A stretch of DNA of 42,518 nucleotides from Candidatus Sysuiplasma acidicola (GTDB taxonomy: Archaea > Thermoplasmatota > Thermoplasmata > Sysuiplasmatales > Sysuiplasmataceae), in contig JAHEAA010000018.1 of the NCBI GenBank assembly GCA_019721035.1, forward strand, positions 1 to 42,518. The letters are read 5' to 3'. The notes below the pieces were generated by a model. That model was given only the letters and a program-made list of their open reading frames with translations. It was not told the origin of the DNA and did no database searches. A program made the position numbers and the translations under genes. Positions 25,619 through 34,112 of the stretch are shown here, piece after piece. How positions within the stretch are numbered: position 1 is the first letter of the stretch; every line of letters starts with the position of its first letter.

Positions 25619-25891
25619 CTACTTGCCGAGGACGATTTCTATGGACGAAACGTTTGAAGTGGTGCCGTCCTCTTCCTTCAGATTCTCTGTCGATATCCTG
25701 ATGTTCTTAACGACAGAATCCTTAAGGAATCTGTTACGCGTTATTTCGGCAACGTCGACGGCCCTGCTGATGGATTTTCCGCGTGCCTTTATCGTCACGT
25801 CCTCTCCCGCACTGTTGAACTGCGTGATAACTGCAAGAACGTAGTTCATTGCGGGCTTCTTCCCTATATATATAGTGTTGTTTTCTGCCAT
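25619..25891 (-). CDS. albA: Alba, DNA/RNA-binding chromatin protein
   Basis: This 90-residue protein is an Alba-family nucleic-acid-binding dimer. The N-terminal [14 protein letters not shown] includes the lysine pair (K11-K12) that contacts DNA and is acetylated in Sulfolobus. [20 protein letters not shown] is the other family signature. The gene has a strong ribosome binding site, GAAGGAG, ahead of the ATG, and a TATA-like TTAAATATT at 25958-25966 on the minus strand. The transcript therefore has a leader of about 40 nt, unlike several leaderless genes here. This suits high expression. Confidence 0.96.
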   Translation of the reverse strand: MAENNTIYIGKKPAMNYVLAVITQFNSAGEDVTIKARGKSISRAVDVAEITRNRFLKDSVVKNIRISTENLKEEDGTTSNVSSIEIVLGK

Positions 25892-26155
25892 GATATTATT
25901 CTCCTTCTTACGTTGTGACTGGATGTGATTGTGCGCCTCCGATGGATTACGTCATCAATATTTAACTTCGTCGCCGTTTCACCAGAAGCCGGAACCTGCA
26001 GAAACTCGATCTTCGACAGTAAACAGGACATTCCGTCCAATGGCCAGGCCGTGCAGGTTTCCCTCGGGAAGCAGTTCCGGCAGAGGATGCGGCGGGATAA
26101 AATAACGCGAAAGATTGAAGTTCAGGGAATGTTTGGAACGGAAGGTGGTGCTGGA

Positions 26156-26716
26156 TTGAAGGCGCTCATTATAACCGGAATGGCCGGAGCCGGCAAGACG
26201 GAATTTGCCAACTGCTGTACATCGCTCGGGATACCGGTGGTGCAGATGGGCGATGTCGTCAGGGAGAGGGTGAGGCAGCTCGGCCTTCCGCTCAACGGCC
26301 AGTCTGTTGGAAGAATCGCGAGCGCGGAGAGACTGAAATTCGGAAACGATATCTGGGCGAAACGCACTGCGAAAATCGTCAGCGCCGCCATGCAGAACAC
26401 GGTGATCGACGGGACAAGGAGCGAGGCGGAAGTCGCCTATTTCCGCCGCTTCTTCGGTGCAGATGCTACCGTTGTGACGGTATATGCATCAGCTGTAACA
26501 AGATATAACAGACTGATGTCGAGAGGCAGGGATGACGTGCCGCTGAGTCATGGCGAATTTGAAGAGAGAGACAGGAGGGAGCTGGGCTGGGGACTGGGGA
26601 ATGCAATAGCGCTCTCCGACAGAATAGTGGGCAATGAAGGCGCAATAGATGAGTTTCGCGTTTGTGTGAAACACATGCTGTCCGAACTCGGCTTCACTGT
26701 GAAGAAGGAAAAGTGA
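26156..26716 (+). CDS. UPF0200 family P-loop NTPase (dephospho-CoA-kinase/adenylate-kinase-like)
   Basis: The P-loop GMAGAGKT lies at residues 8-15 when translation starts with TTG at 26156. That start is chosen because GAAGGTGGTG sits about six bases ahead and gives 187 residues, the normal size for UPF0200. The frame is open further upstream, but that extension has no recognisable domain and runs back through the divergent Alba promoter. Other family marks are VVQMGDVVRERVRQLGLP, FGNDIWAKRT, VIDGTRSEAEV and FEERDRRELGWGLGNAI. The fold suggests nucleotide or CoA-precursor phosphorylation, but the substrate has not been established for the family as far as I know. The next gene follows within five bases. 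Confidence 0.88.
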   Translation: MKALIITGMAGAGKTEFANCCTSLGIPVVQMGDVVRERVRQLGLPLNGQSVGRIASAERLKFGNDIWAKRTAKIVSAAMQNTVIDGTRSEAEVAYFRRFFGADATVVTVYASAVTRYNRLMSRGRDDVPLSHGEFEERDRRELGWGLGNAIALSDRIVGNEGAIDEFRVCVKHMLSELGFTVKKEK

Positions 26717-26720
26717 TCCT

Positions 26721-27038
26721 TTGGCGGAAATGAAGCTCGGCACAGTCAGGCCATGCACGGGGGAGTCCTATGTCGTTTATCCCGCGCCGATATATGATCT
26801 TCCGCTCAGGGATTGTGCAAAGGCACTCAGGCGGCACGGGTTCGCGGCGAGGGAGGAGGGGGCGATGGTGGTCGTTCAGAAGGAGGATGTCTCCTTCACG
26901 CTTTACAGGACAGGCAGGCTGCTGGTGCTGCCGTGCAGAACTGCGGAGGAAGCAGTGCGCAGATCCAGGGAGATATTCAGTGTGCTGGAAGATGACAGGA
27001 GAGTTTCGCAGGCCATCGGATCCGCAGAGCTGATTTGA
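26721..27038 (+). CDS. Small conserved-looking protein of unknown function
   Basis: I do not recognise this 105-residue protein. It is probably a compact alpha/beta domain. The second half reads VVVQKEDVSFTLYRTGRLLV, followed by LPCRTAEEAVRRSREIFSVL. That alternation of strands and a helix resembles one repeat of a TBP-like fold, though the match is only by pattern. The likely start is TTG at 26721, with GGAAAAGTGAT spaced suitably upstream; ATG at 26730 is the alternative. It begins four bases after the UPF0200 stop and precedes the DUF92 gene by 38 bases, so all three may be co-transcribed. Confidence 0.65.
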   Translation: MAEMKLGTVRPCTGESYVVYPAPIYDLPLRDCAKALRRHGFAAREEGAMVVVQKEDVSFTLYRTGRLLVLPCRTAEEAVRRSREIFSVLEDDRRVSQAIGSAELI

Positions 27039-27076
27039 AATGCACCCTATGATGATGACGGGAGGATATCTGACGG

Positions 27077-27814
27077 ATGATTGCCGCCGCTGACAGTGAT
27101 ATCATTTCCATTGTGCTGAGCATTGCCCTGAGCTATATCGCATACTGGCAGGGAATGCTCACGGCAAAGGGATCAGTGGCTGCATTCGCAGTCAGCGCCA
27201 CGGTGGGAGTACTGGGCAATCTATCCTGGCTCCTGGTCATACTGACGTTTGTCCTTGCCGCGTTCATTACCACAAGATTCAAAATACTTGAGAAGGCAGG
27301 AAGAGGACTGCAGGAAGGTAAGAAAGGCGAAAGGGGAACAATCAATGTAATAGCCAACAGCCTGCCTGCGGTAGTCGTATCGGTGGCGGGTTACATCTTC
27401 GTAAAAAGCATGCCGGGCTGGTATTTCGCTATCGTCTTCATAACAGCGATAAGTGCTGCAGCTGCAGACACACTGGCAAGCGAAGTCGGTGTCCTTGATC
27501 GCAATACAAGGCTCATCACAAACCTCAAACGCGTGCCGACGGGAACGGACGGCGGCATATCTTTGACGGGCACGCTCGCGGCACTGGGGGGAGCTGTTTT
27601 CATTTCGCTTGTCGGCTTTGTGATGACAGGATGGATTGGTTATCCGATTCCCTTCTGGTCTGTTCCGCTTATCTCATTCCTTGGTTTTGCGGGTTCGAAT
27701 GTGGACAGCCTGCTGGGTGCCACGCTGGAGCGGAGGGGAATCATAGGAAAGCAGGTGAACAACATTGCATCCATTACAATTGTGGCACTAACTGCTGCGC
27801 TGCTGCTGCTTTGA
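27077..27814 (+). CDS. DUF92 family membrane protein (VTE6-like)
   Basis: This 245-residue protein has about six or seven membrane helices. It carries the DUF92 signatures: KKGERGTINVIANSLPAVVV, AAADTLASEVGVL and VPTGTDGGISLTGTLAALGG. Plant VTE6, a member, phosphorylates phytyl phosphate. Archaeal members may therefore be polyprenyl-phosphate kinases in isoprenoid salvage, which is inference here. The ATG is preceded by a strong GGAGGATAT ribosome binding site. It closes the cluster starting with the UPF0200 gene, and the 5S rRNA gene follows after about 135 bases. Confidence 0.88.
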   Translation: MIAAADSDIISIVLSIALSYIAYWQGMLTAKGSVAAFAVSATVGVLGNLSWLLVILTFVLAAFITTRFKILEKAGRGLQEGKKGERGTINVIANSLPAVVVSVAGYIFVKSMPGWYFAIVFITAISAAAADTLASEVGVLDRNTRLITNLKRVPTGTDGGISLTGTLAALGGAVFISLVGFVMTGWIGYPIPFWSVPLISFLGFAGSNVDSLLGATLERRGIIGKQVNNIASITIVALTAALLLL

Positions 27815-27915
27815 GCCCCGGAGCGCTATGAAGCACTGGAGCGACGTACGACGTGCAGCGCCAGAATTGAAGCTCAGCCCATGCGCGGTTCGCCAGCCTG
27901 ATGCCCCTAGAAAGG

Positions 27916-27923
27916 AATAAATA
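27916..27923 (+). promoter_or_regulatory. Probable TATA box of the 5S rRNA gene
   Basis: AATAAATA, preceded by the purine-rich GAAAGG that can act as a BRE, lies about 27-34 bases before the inferred 5' end of 5S rRNA. This supports independent transcription of the 5S gene. Confidence 0.5.
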
Positions 27924-27949
27924 CAGATTGCTTTTAACACTTCACAGGA

Positions 27950-28084
27950 ATGGTACGACGGCCACAGTGGTGGGGCTACACCTGGTCTCGTCCGATCCCA
28001 GAAGTTAAGCCCACCTACGTTCCCTGTGGTACTGTTGTGCGCGAGCCAACGGGAAGCTTGGCCCCGCAAGGGGTTATGCATCAT
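27950..28084 (+). rRNA. rrf: 5S ribosomal RNA
   Basis: The invariant core is clear: CCACAGTGGTGGGG, then GATCCCAGAAGTTAAGCCCACC forming helix II/III, then GGTACTG, GCGCGAG and CGGGAAGC. The ends were set by pairing ATGGTACG with TGCATCAT as helix I (one A·C mismatch). The result is about 135 nt, roughly 12 longer than usual archaeal 5S. The excess lies between CGGGAAGC and the 3' arm and includes CCCC-GCAA-GGGG. No 16S, 23S or tRNA genes adjoin it, as in Thermoplasma, where rRNA genes are unlinked. Ends are accurate to a few bases. Confidence 0.93.
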
Positions 28085-28092
28085 AGGGCCCA

Positions 28093-28140
28093 GGCAAATT
28101 AGTTGAGATCCTTCGGGAAATCGATGAAGTTTGCCGTTTT
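28093..28140 (+). terminator. Possible 5S rRNA terminator hairpin
   Basis: GGCAAA (28093-28098) pairs with TTTGCC (28130-28135), followed by GTTTT. Between them an inner hairpin with a CC-TTCG-GG tetraloop can form. A stem followed by T residues just after 5S suggests a terminator, but the stem is short. Confidence 0.35.
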
Positions 28141-28144
28141 AAAG

Positions 28145-28162
28145 GCTCTATGATCATAGAGC
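28145..28162. repeat. Perfect 18-bp palindrome
   Basis: GCTCTATGATCATAGAGC is a perfect palindrome between the 5S gene and the zinc-ribbon gene. It has no loop bases, which suits a dimeric DNA-binding protein better than an RNA hairpin. The next TATA-like sequence (AACTTTATTTC) is about 50 bases further on. Confidence 0.6.
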
Positions 28163-28254
28163 GCTGTCGGCCATTCCATCGCGATTATTTCGTCTGAGAA
28201 TAGGCAGATAAACTTTATTTCAGCGGCCGCGTTTTTGAACTCGGTGCAGCGCGG

Positions 28255-29115
28255 TTGATCTTCAACACTGAAACGTCGTTTCTTGTAGCTCTTGTCATAG
28301 CGGTTGTCGTTTTCATAGGCTACCTTGAATGGAGCAGTGCAAAAGGGAGGCTTATGAGAAAGAGACAGGTGAAGATGGCCGCCACCCTTGTCAAGGACGA
28401 TGCATATAACGCCACAGTGACGGCAAAGGCAATATCCAGGAATCTGAAGACACAGGGTTACGATGTTTCAGGAGTGGAAAGTTTAATCAGGCAGGCTGAA
28501 TCAGCCATAGACCTGGGCAATTTCAAGGCAGCCAAGGGGTATGCGGACGATGCGAAAACAGCACTGTACGCGTTGAAACAGAGGGGAATCGCTCAGGCGA
28601 TGCCGGTTTCCGGCCATGGTCAGGCGGCTCAAACAGTATTCTCTGGCGACGCATCGGCCGACCGCCCCGGGGCACATGACAGATTGCAGAAGCGGGAATT
28701 GCCCAGAAACTACGCGCAGGCGAGTTTCGCTATTTCCACACTCAAGGAGGAAACAGGTAATGCACTGGCAGAAGGCTCCGACACTTCAGCAGTCGTCGAG
28801 CTTCTGGCACAGGCGGAGGAGGAATTCAGGCAGGGCAATTACGATGCAGCACTCAATACAGCCCTGAAGGCGAGAAAGGAAGGCACGTTACAGCCTGTAG
28901 GTGAGCGGGGCGGCCTTGGAACCGTAAAATATACGAAGGAGAAGGAAACCGCTCCGAAGTCAGAAATCTGTCCAGCGTGCGGTGCGGAGATAAAGGAAGG
29001 CGACTCATTCTGCAGAAAGTGCGGGACAGCTTTCAATTTCGTCTGCCCGGACTGCGGTGGTACACTCGAAGCAGGTGACGTTTTCTGCGGCAAATGCGGT
29101 GCAGGCATAAAGTGA
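28255..29115 (+). CDS. Membrane-anchored protein with helical repeats and C-terminal double zinc ribbon
   Basis: This 286-residue protein begins with one membrane helix (about residues 8-24). Two alpha-helical units follow that resemble each other, with SLIRQAESAIDLGNFKAAKG and ELLAQAEEEFRQGNYDAALN as matching parts. The C-terminus carries two adjacent zinc ribbons with four CxxC pairs (CPACGAEI, CRKCGTAF, CPDCGGTL, CGKCGAGI), like a double zinc ribbon (DZANK). The start is TTG at 28255. No specific family name is certain. The roadblock gene follows after 89 bases. The zinc ribbons probably mediate protein contacts at the membrane (inference). Confidence 0.72.
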   Translation: MIFNTETSFLVALVIAVVVFIGYLEWSSAKGRLMRKRQVKMAATLVKDDAYNATVTAKAISRNLKTQGYDVSGVESLIRQAESAIDLGNFKAAKGYADDAKTALYALKQRGIAQAMPVSGHGQAAQTVFSGDASADRPGAHDRLQKRELPRNYAQASFAISTLKEETGNALAEGSDTSAVVELLAQAEEEFRQGNYDAALNTALKARKEGTLQPVGERGGLGTVKYTKEKETAPKSEICPACGAEIKEGDSFCRKCGTAFNFVCPDCGGTLEAGDVFCGKCGAGIK

Positions 29116-29204
29116 GCGTTTGGCAGCGTCAGATCGTTCACAAATAGGAGGAATATTATATTCGAACATCATAATCAGAAAAGCCAGAAGGAGAAGTCCT
29201 GGAA

Positions 29205-29594
29205 ATGGTGGAGGGCAAGGTTCCAAACAAGAAGACAGAGGAGAAGACTCTCGATCGGATTGTTTCCGAAGCCCAGCTCGTGTCGTGCTCCATAGTTTCC
29301 AAGACCGGGCTCCACGTTGCCGGTGATTCCAACAGCCCCCAGAAGAAGGAGACGTTTGCAGCGATGGCCGCAATCGTTTTCAGCGCCGCGGAGGCACTCA
29401 AATCCGACGTCAAGGACGGACGTGTTACAAACATTGTTACTTCTTTTGACAGCAGCAAGATTGTTTTTGCGCCGATAAATTCGAATTACATACTCGTCGG
29501 CATAACGAGGGAAGCGGATGTCGGGGAGAAGGTTATCAAGTCAATGGACGAGGGAGCGGCGAGACTGAGGAAAGAAGCGCCGTGGCTGAACTGA
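29205..29594 (+). CDS. Roadblock/LC7 (MglB-like) domain protein
   Basis: This 129-residue protein consists of a single roadblock/LC7 domain. The pattern SCSIVSKTGLHVAGD followed by ETFAAMAAIVFSAAEALKSDV and a strand pair (IVFAPINSNYILVGITRE) is typical. In bacteria MglB of this fold is a GTPase activator for the small Ras-like MglA. No small GTPase is seen here, so the partner is unknown. An ATATTATATT sequence around 29150-29160 may be its TATA box. AGAAGGAG then precedes the ATG by about ten bases. Its stop is four bases from the convergent pyrI stop. Confidence 0.88.
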   Translation: MVEGKVPNKKTEEKTLDRIVSEAQLVSCSIVSKTGLHVAGDSNSPQKKETFAAMAAIVFSAAEALKSDVKDGRVTNIVTSFDSSKIVFAPINSNYILVGITREADVGEKVIKSMDEGAARLRKEAPWLN

Positions 29595-29598
29595 TAGC

Positions 29599-30057
29599 TC
29601 AGATGACGTATTCCTCTACCTTCGACTGCACCCTGTCGCAGTAATGGCACTTGAGCGTGAGGGGCCTTTCCCTGTACACGGAGAAGATGCTTTCGGCCGG
29701 CTCATTGCCGTTTGTGATGCAGTTGGGATTGGCGCATCGGACGATGCCCCTGACAAGCGCCGGTATCTTCACCTTTCTCTTTTCTGCAACATTGTAATCC
29801 CTGATGATGTTGATCGTTGCCCGCGGCGCTATGAGCGCTATTCGGTCCACTTCCTTGGCATACAGTTCCCTGTCCTCTATCTTCACTATGTCCTTCCACT
29901 CCTCCTTCTTGCTGCGCACGTGCATTACAACACTGATCGTGCTGTTCACGTTCTCGCCGGTGATGCCCAGTATGCGCAGAACATTCAGCGACATGCCCGT
30001 GTCTATATGGTCTATAACTGTGCCGTTCCTGATCGGCTGTATCTTGAGTTCTTTCAT
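29599..30057 (-). CDS. pyrI: Aspartate carbamoyltransferase regulatory chain
   Basis: This 152-residue chain binds nucleotide effectors and holds the catalytic trimers of ATCase together. The N-terminal allosteric domain begins LKIQPIRNGTVIDHIDTG. The C-terminal zinc domain has all four cysteines: C108, C113, C137 and C140. The start codon overlaps the end of pyrB in an ATGA arrangement, so the two are translationally coupled. Presence of PyrI implies an allosteric ATCase of the E. coli type, as in most euryarchaea. Confidence 0.97.
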   Translation of the reverse strand: MKELKIQPIRNGTVIDHIDTGMSLNVLRILGITGENVNSTISVVMHVRSKKEEWKDIVKIEDRELYAKEVDRIALIAPRATINIIRDYNVAEKRKVKIPALVRGIVRCANPNCITNGNEPAESIFSVYRERPLTLKCHYCDRVQSKVEEYVI

Positions 30058-31004
30058 ACATCCAGCCCCATAAGCATGCAGAGTATCGCCATTCTGACAG
30101 GTATGCCGTTGGCCGCCTGCCTGAAATAGAGCGAGTGTTCCGTGGCGTCGACCTCGGGTGAAATCTCATTGATGCGGGGGAGCGGATGCATCACAGACAT
30201 TGTTGATTTCGCGTGCGCAAGGAGTTTCATGTCGATCCTGTAGCTTCCGGACACCTTTGCGTATTCAGCGGCATCAGGGAAGCGCTCCTTCTGTATGCGC
30301 GTTACATACAGTATATCTGCATCCTTCACCGCATCCTCCAGCGAAATTCCGGTTTTCGGCTTCACGCCGTTCAGCTCAATCTGCGCAATGACATCCCTTG
30401 TCATCTGAAGAGATTGCGGTGCGACAAGCGTTATGTTTGCGCCAAACATTGAAAGAGCTTCTGCAAGCGAGTGAACCGTGCGGCCAAATTTAAGATCACC
30501 GAGAAGGACGACGTTCAGGCCCTCGAGCTTTCCCTTCGCCTCTATCATAGTATACAGATCGAGCACAGTCTGGGTGGGATGCTGCCCTGCGCCGTCTCCG
30601 GCATTGATGACTGGCTTGGAACTCAAATCCGCAGCGAGTCTGGCAGCCCCTTCGAGCGGATGCCTTATCACCAGCATGTCCGCATACGATTCGGTAACGC
30701 GAATCGTGTCCGAAAGAGTTTCCCCCTTCTCCACAGATGTTCCCATTGGAGTCGAGAATCCCATGACCGAACCGCCCATCCTCAGCATGGCCGCCTCAAA
30801 TGAAAGCCGCGTTCTCGTAGAAGGTTCGTAGAAGAGCGTTCCCAGTATCCTTCCTCTCATGACATCGGTTCTCTTCTCTGCGGAGGCGTACGGCACCATC
30901 TGACTCGATCTATTGAGCACTGCGTTTATCTGCTCCTTCGTGAAATCCCTTATAGATACGAAATCCGAAAACTGCGCCCTTGCCATCCGAACCAACTGCG
31001 ACAT
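30054..31004 (-). CDS. pyrB: Aspartate carbamoyltransferase catalytic chain
   Basis: This 316-residue enzyme joins carbamoyl phosphate and aspartate in the first committed step of pyrimidine synthesis. The phosphate-binding motif is PSTRTR (61-66, in YEPSTRTRLSFE). RHPLEG, GDGAGQHPTQ and the aspartate-domain signature MHPLPRINEIS are also present. The frame begins at ATG for MSQLVRMARAQF; ATG seven codons later is possible. pyrI follows with a 4-base overlap. The gene is divergent from arcS, with 65 bases between them. Confidence 0.97.
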   Translation of the reverse strand: MSQLVRMARAQFSDFVSIRDFTKEQINAVLNRSSQMVPYASAEKRTDVMRGRILGTLFYEPSTRTRLSFEAAMLRMGGSVMGFSTPMGTSVEKGETLSDTIRVTESYADMLVIRHPLEGAARLAADLSSKPVINAGDGAGQHPTQTVLDLYTMIEAKGKLEGLNVVLLGDLKFGRTVHSLAEALSMFGANITLVAPQSLQMTRDVIAQIELNGVKPKTGISLEDAVKDADILYVTRIQKERFPDAAEYAKVSGSYRIDMKLLAHAKSTMSVMHPLPRINEISPEVDATEHSLYFRQAANGIPVRMAILCMLMGLDV

Positions 31005-31069
31005 ATCTTTGAAGTATTAGTTTTTAACGAGTGCGATCATACGGTTGAGAGAAAGGTCCGGAACATCAC

Positions 31070-32944
31070 ATGAATGAAAACCAAATTAATGAGGTTGACA
31101 GGCCTGTGTTTCAAATCAATAGCCGCGACTTCGCCGCCAGGACAGGCACATTCGGCCTTGGGCGCTTCTCACTGTCTGTCCCTGCGGTGCTTTTTGCAGC
31201 AGGCACCCATGACGAGTACGGCAAAGAGTTCGAGACGCTGCTCACAAGCAGCAGGATTGAGACAGAAAAGGTTCAGTTCATGTCTTCGCGGAATACCATG
31301 TTCCACGGCGAGAGGGTTTCGGAGATTGGGGAAAGACATGTGCTAATGCCCAATGTCATACCGTTCTCATCGAGTTTGAGCGGTGTCGCCGAGGCAGCGA
31401 AACAGAAACGGGTGGAGCGCGTTTTCGTTTCCACCGCCTCTCCGGAAGAAATGGACGGCGTGCTCGACAGAGATTCGGACATATACGTGATGGCGAACGC
31501 TGCAGAACTCGTGAACTTTCCCGATCAGCTCGCCGGAGCCATAATTGCGATGAGGGAAAAGATCGGATGGAGAAAACTCATATATGTTCCCGGAGTCGCC
31601 AGGCCGTCCAACCTCGCACTGCTGATGTACGCAGGCGTGGACATCGCAGATTCCCTCCTCACCGAAATGGATGCTGCCCGCGGCAGGGTGACAGTTGACG
31701 GGGATGTGCGGGAGGCCGGTGCCCTTGGTGAAGGCATCTGTCATTGCGTCGCTTGTGCAAACGGTATGGAGAGAGTCGTGCACTGGCACAGCAGGTATCA
31801 GCTTCTGGACGAACTGAACCGTGTGAGATCGGCTATTCGCAGGGGACACATCAGGGAGATGGTCGAAAGAAGAGCCGTCCAGCACTCATGGAATGTTCAG
31901 TTTCTGAGATATCTGGATACTGAACACCATGATTATTTCGAAAGAGTCTGCACGAATGCCGGCGGCTCGATAATAGCCACATCGGAGACATCGCTAAGAA
32001 GGGCAGACATACTTCGCTATGTCAGGCGCATTGCAGCGCAATACGTGCCGCCGGCAGGCATGAAAATAGCGCTGCTTGTTCCGTGTTCCAGGAGGAAACC
32101 GTATTTCCGCTCCAAATCACACAGAATATTTCGCGATGCGGTTATGTCGTCGCAGTCGGCAACAGCTGTTCACATGCTGACAGTGACATCACCCATCGGC
32201 ATCGTGCCGGAAGAGCTTGAAACAGTCTATCCGGCTGCCCACTACGACATACCTGTTACCGGCCAGTGGTCTGCCGACGAAAAAGCGAGAGCGGCAGACA
32301 TGCTGCTGGAAATACTTGGAAAGGGCGGATACGAGGCGGTCGTGTCCCACCTCGAGGATGAGAGGGATTTTGTTAACGCCGCACTCCGTGGAGCAGGAAT
32401 TGAGTTCACAGACACGTCCGAAGGCAGGACGCGCGAACACGCATCTGTTGAGAGGCTGAAGAGCGTGCTTGCAGCCGTGAAGATTAGCGGTGTTCCCGGC
32501 TGGAGAGAAAGAAACAGACAGTTCCTCGAGAGTATGGCGCGTTACCAGTTCGGACCGTATGGAACACGGCTGCTCGAAGGAGTCACGGTGCTGGGAAGGT
32601 ATCCCAACGTCAGAATCATTCTGAATGGCGTGCAGCTGGGCATGCTGACAGAAGACAGGGGACTCATCTCCCTGACACTGAAGGGCGCGGAGCGCATATA
32701 CGAAGGGATACCGGAGTACTGCGTGGAGATACAGAATTTCGTGCTGCGCAGCAACCTGTTTGCCGCGGGAGTGAAGCGCGCCGGATCGTGCATAAGGACA
32801 GGCGACGAGGTCGTTGTGACACAGAATGATCGGGTTGCGGGTGTGGGAGTGGCCATGATGCCGGGCGATGAAATGAACGAGAGAGGGAAAGGGGAGGCGG
32901 TTCGCATAAGACATTATTCTTCGCACGATGCAGGAAAGCGGTAA
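31070..32944 (+). CDS. arcS: Archaeosine synthase ArcS (TgtA2)
   Basis: This 624-residue tRNA-modifying enzyme acts on preQ0 at position 15 of archaeal tRNAs to build archaeosine. The ArcS-specific motif PCSRRKPYFRSKSH is at 338-351. The N-terminal third is a degenerate tRNA-guanine-transglycosylase-like domain, which keeps a CxCxxC zinc cluster (C224, C226, C229). The last 80 residues form a PUA RNA-binding domain (GVQLGMLTEDRGLISLTLKGAE...). In Thermoplasmatota and others ArcS works with a radical-SAM partner; I see none in the window. The gene is divergent from pyrB and upstream of radA. Confidence 0.93.
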   Translation: MNENQINEVDRPVFQINSRDFAARTGTFGLGRFSLSVPAVLFAAGTHDEYGKEFETLLTSSRIETEKVQFMSSRNTMFHGERVSEIGERHVLMPNVIPFSSSLSGVAEAAKQKRVERVFVSTASPEEMDGVLDRDSDIYVMANAAELVNFPDQLAGAIIAMREKIGWRKLIYVPGVARPSNLALLMYAGVDIADSLLTEMDAARGRVTVDGDVREAGALGEGICHCVACANGMERVVHWHSRYQLLDELNRVRSAIRRGHIREMVERRAVQHSWNVQFLRYLDTEHHDYFERVCTNAGGSIIATSETSLRRADILRYVRRIAAQYVPPAGMKIALLVPCSRRKPYFRSKSHRIFRDAVMSSQSATAVHMLTVTSPIGIVPEELETVYPAAHYDIPVTGQWSADEKARAADMLLEILGKGGYEAVVSHLEDERDFVNAALRGAGIEFTDTSEGRTREHASVERLKSVLAAVKISGVPGWRERNRQFLESMARYQFGPYGTRLLEGVTVLGRYPNVRIILNGVQLGMLTEDRGLISLTLKGAERIYEGIPEYCVEIQNFVLRSNLFAAGVKRAGSCIRTGDEVVVTQNDRVAGVGVAMMPGDEMNERGKGEAVRIRHYSSHDAGKR

Positions 32945-33102
32945 ATGAGCCGGCCGCCTGACATACAGGTTGCCCATGGCGCCACTGAAATGCAGTAACA
33001 TGATTGTAGAGTACAGCTATCAGCTGAGAGTGAGTGATCATGCGCATCCGACGGCTGAACCTTTGAGGACGGGCATCTTTCGGCCTACTCCCCCTGATAC
33101 GC

Positions 33103-33111
33103 ATTTAAATA
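33103..33111 (+). promoter_or_regulatory. TATA box of radA
   Basis: ATTTAAATA lies about 40-48 bases before the radA ATG, predicting a short leader of about 15-20 nt. Confidence 0.55.
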
Positions 33112-33150
33112 AGAACAGCCGATGATTCAGGGCAACTGAAGGCAATTCGG

Positions 33151-34092
33151 ATGGCAGAAAAAAAGCTTGAAGAAATTAACGGAATAGGACCTGCGACGGC
33201 CGAAAAATTGAGAGAGGCCGGTTACACAGATTTGATGTCGATAGCAATAGAGTCGCCAAGGAATCTGGCGGAAGTATGCGAAATAGGCGAATCGACTGCT
33301 GCAAAGATCATCAACTCCGCGAAGGAGGCCGTCGATATCGGCGGTTTTGAGACAGGCGACGAGATCATGGAGAGAAGGCGCGGAGTACGCAGACTCGCGA
33401 CCGGCTCTAAGGCGTTCGATGACCTGATCGGGGGCGGCCTGGAATCGCAGGCCATAACTGAACTGTACGGCGAGTTCGGCAGCGGAAAAACACAGATATG
33501 CCACCAGGCTGCCGTCAATGTAACACTGCCTGAGGAAAAAGGGGGACTGAACGGCGAAGTCGTGATAATCGACACGGAAAACACATTCCGCCCGGAGAGG
33601 ATAACGCAGATGTCGATCGCAATGGATCTCGATCCTTCCGAAACGCTGAAGAAGATACATGTCGCGCGTGCATACAATTCGGCTCACCAGATGCTGCTGG
33701 TCGACAAGGCATCAGAACTGGCGAAGGAGAAGCCGGTCAAGCTGCTCATCGTGGACTCGCTCACTGCTCATTTCAGGGCTGAATACGTCGGACGCGGTTC
33801 GCTTGCAGAGAGACAGCAGGCATTGAACACACACATGCACGCTCTACTTAGATTCGGCGATCTGAACAATTCGGTCATACTGTGCACAAATCAGGTGGCT
33901 GCGAAGCCTGATGCATTTTTCGGCGACCCGACCAGGCCCATTGGGGGCCACATCGTTGGCCACACAGCGACATACCGTGTGTACCTGAGAAAGAGCAAAG
34001 CGGGAAAGAGGATTGCGAGGCTCGTCGACTCCCCGAGTCTTCCTGAGGCTGAGTGCGTTATTACAGTGAGTGAGGAAGGCATAAGAGACTGA
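33151..34092 (+). CDS. radA: DNA recombinase RadA
   Basis: This 313-residue RecA/Rad51-family recombinase forms filaments on single-stranded DNA for homologous recombination. The N-terminal helix-hairpin-helix domain covers residues about 5-60 ([13 protein letters not shown]). The linker GGFETGDE matches the oligomerisation motif (GFxTA-like). Walker A is GEFGSGKT (107-114). Walker B is LLIVDSLT, and L2-region residues follow in [15 protein letters not shown]. No intein is present. Length is slightly short at the C-terminus but normal for RadA. The tRNA methyltransferase gene follows after 20 bases and may be co-transcribed. Confidence 0.97.
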   Translation: MAEKKLEEINGIGPATAEKLREAGYTDLMSIAIESPRNLAEVCEIGESTAAKIINSAKEAVDIGGFETGDEIMERRRGVRRLATGSKAFDDLIGGGLESQAITELYGEFGSGKTQICHQAAVNVTLPEEKGGLNGEVVIIDTENTFRPERITQMSIAMDLDPSETLKKIHVARAYNSAHQMLLVDKASELAKEKPVKLLIVDSLTAHFRAEYVGRGSLAERQQALNTHMHALLRFGDLNNSVILCTNQVAAKPDAFFGDPTRPIGGHIVGHTATYRVYLRKSKAGKRIARLVDSPSLPEAECVITVSEEGIRD

Positions 34093-34112
34093 ACCCGCTT
34101 ATCGCACTCTGC

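Noticed and set aside
25925-26155. N-terminal extension of the UPF0200 protein
   Set aside because: The extension runs through the Alba promoter, lacks similarity to the family, and TTG at 26156 has a good ribosome binding site.
27040-27093. 17-codon mini-ORF upstream of the DUF92 gene
   Set aside because: It overlaps the DUF92 ribosome binding site and start, and may be chance. No conservation evidence is available.
29143-29160. AGGAGGAAT as a ribosome binding site for an unseen gene
   Set aside because: No start codon with an open frame follows. The AT-rich part fits a TATA box for the roadblock gene better.
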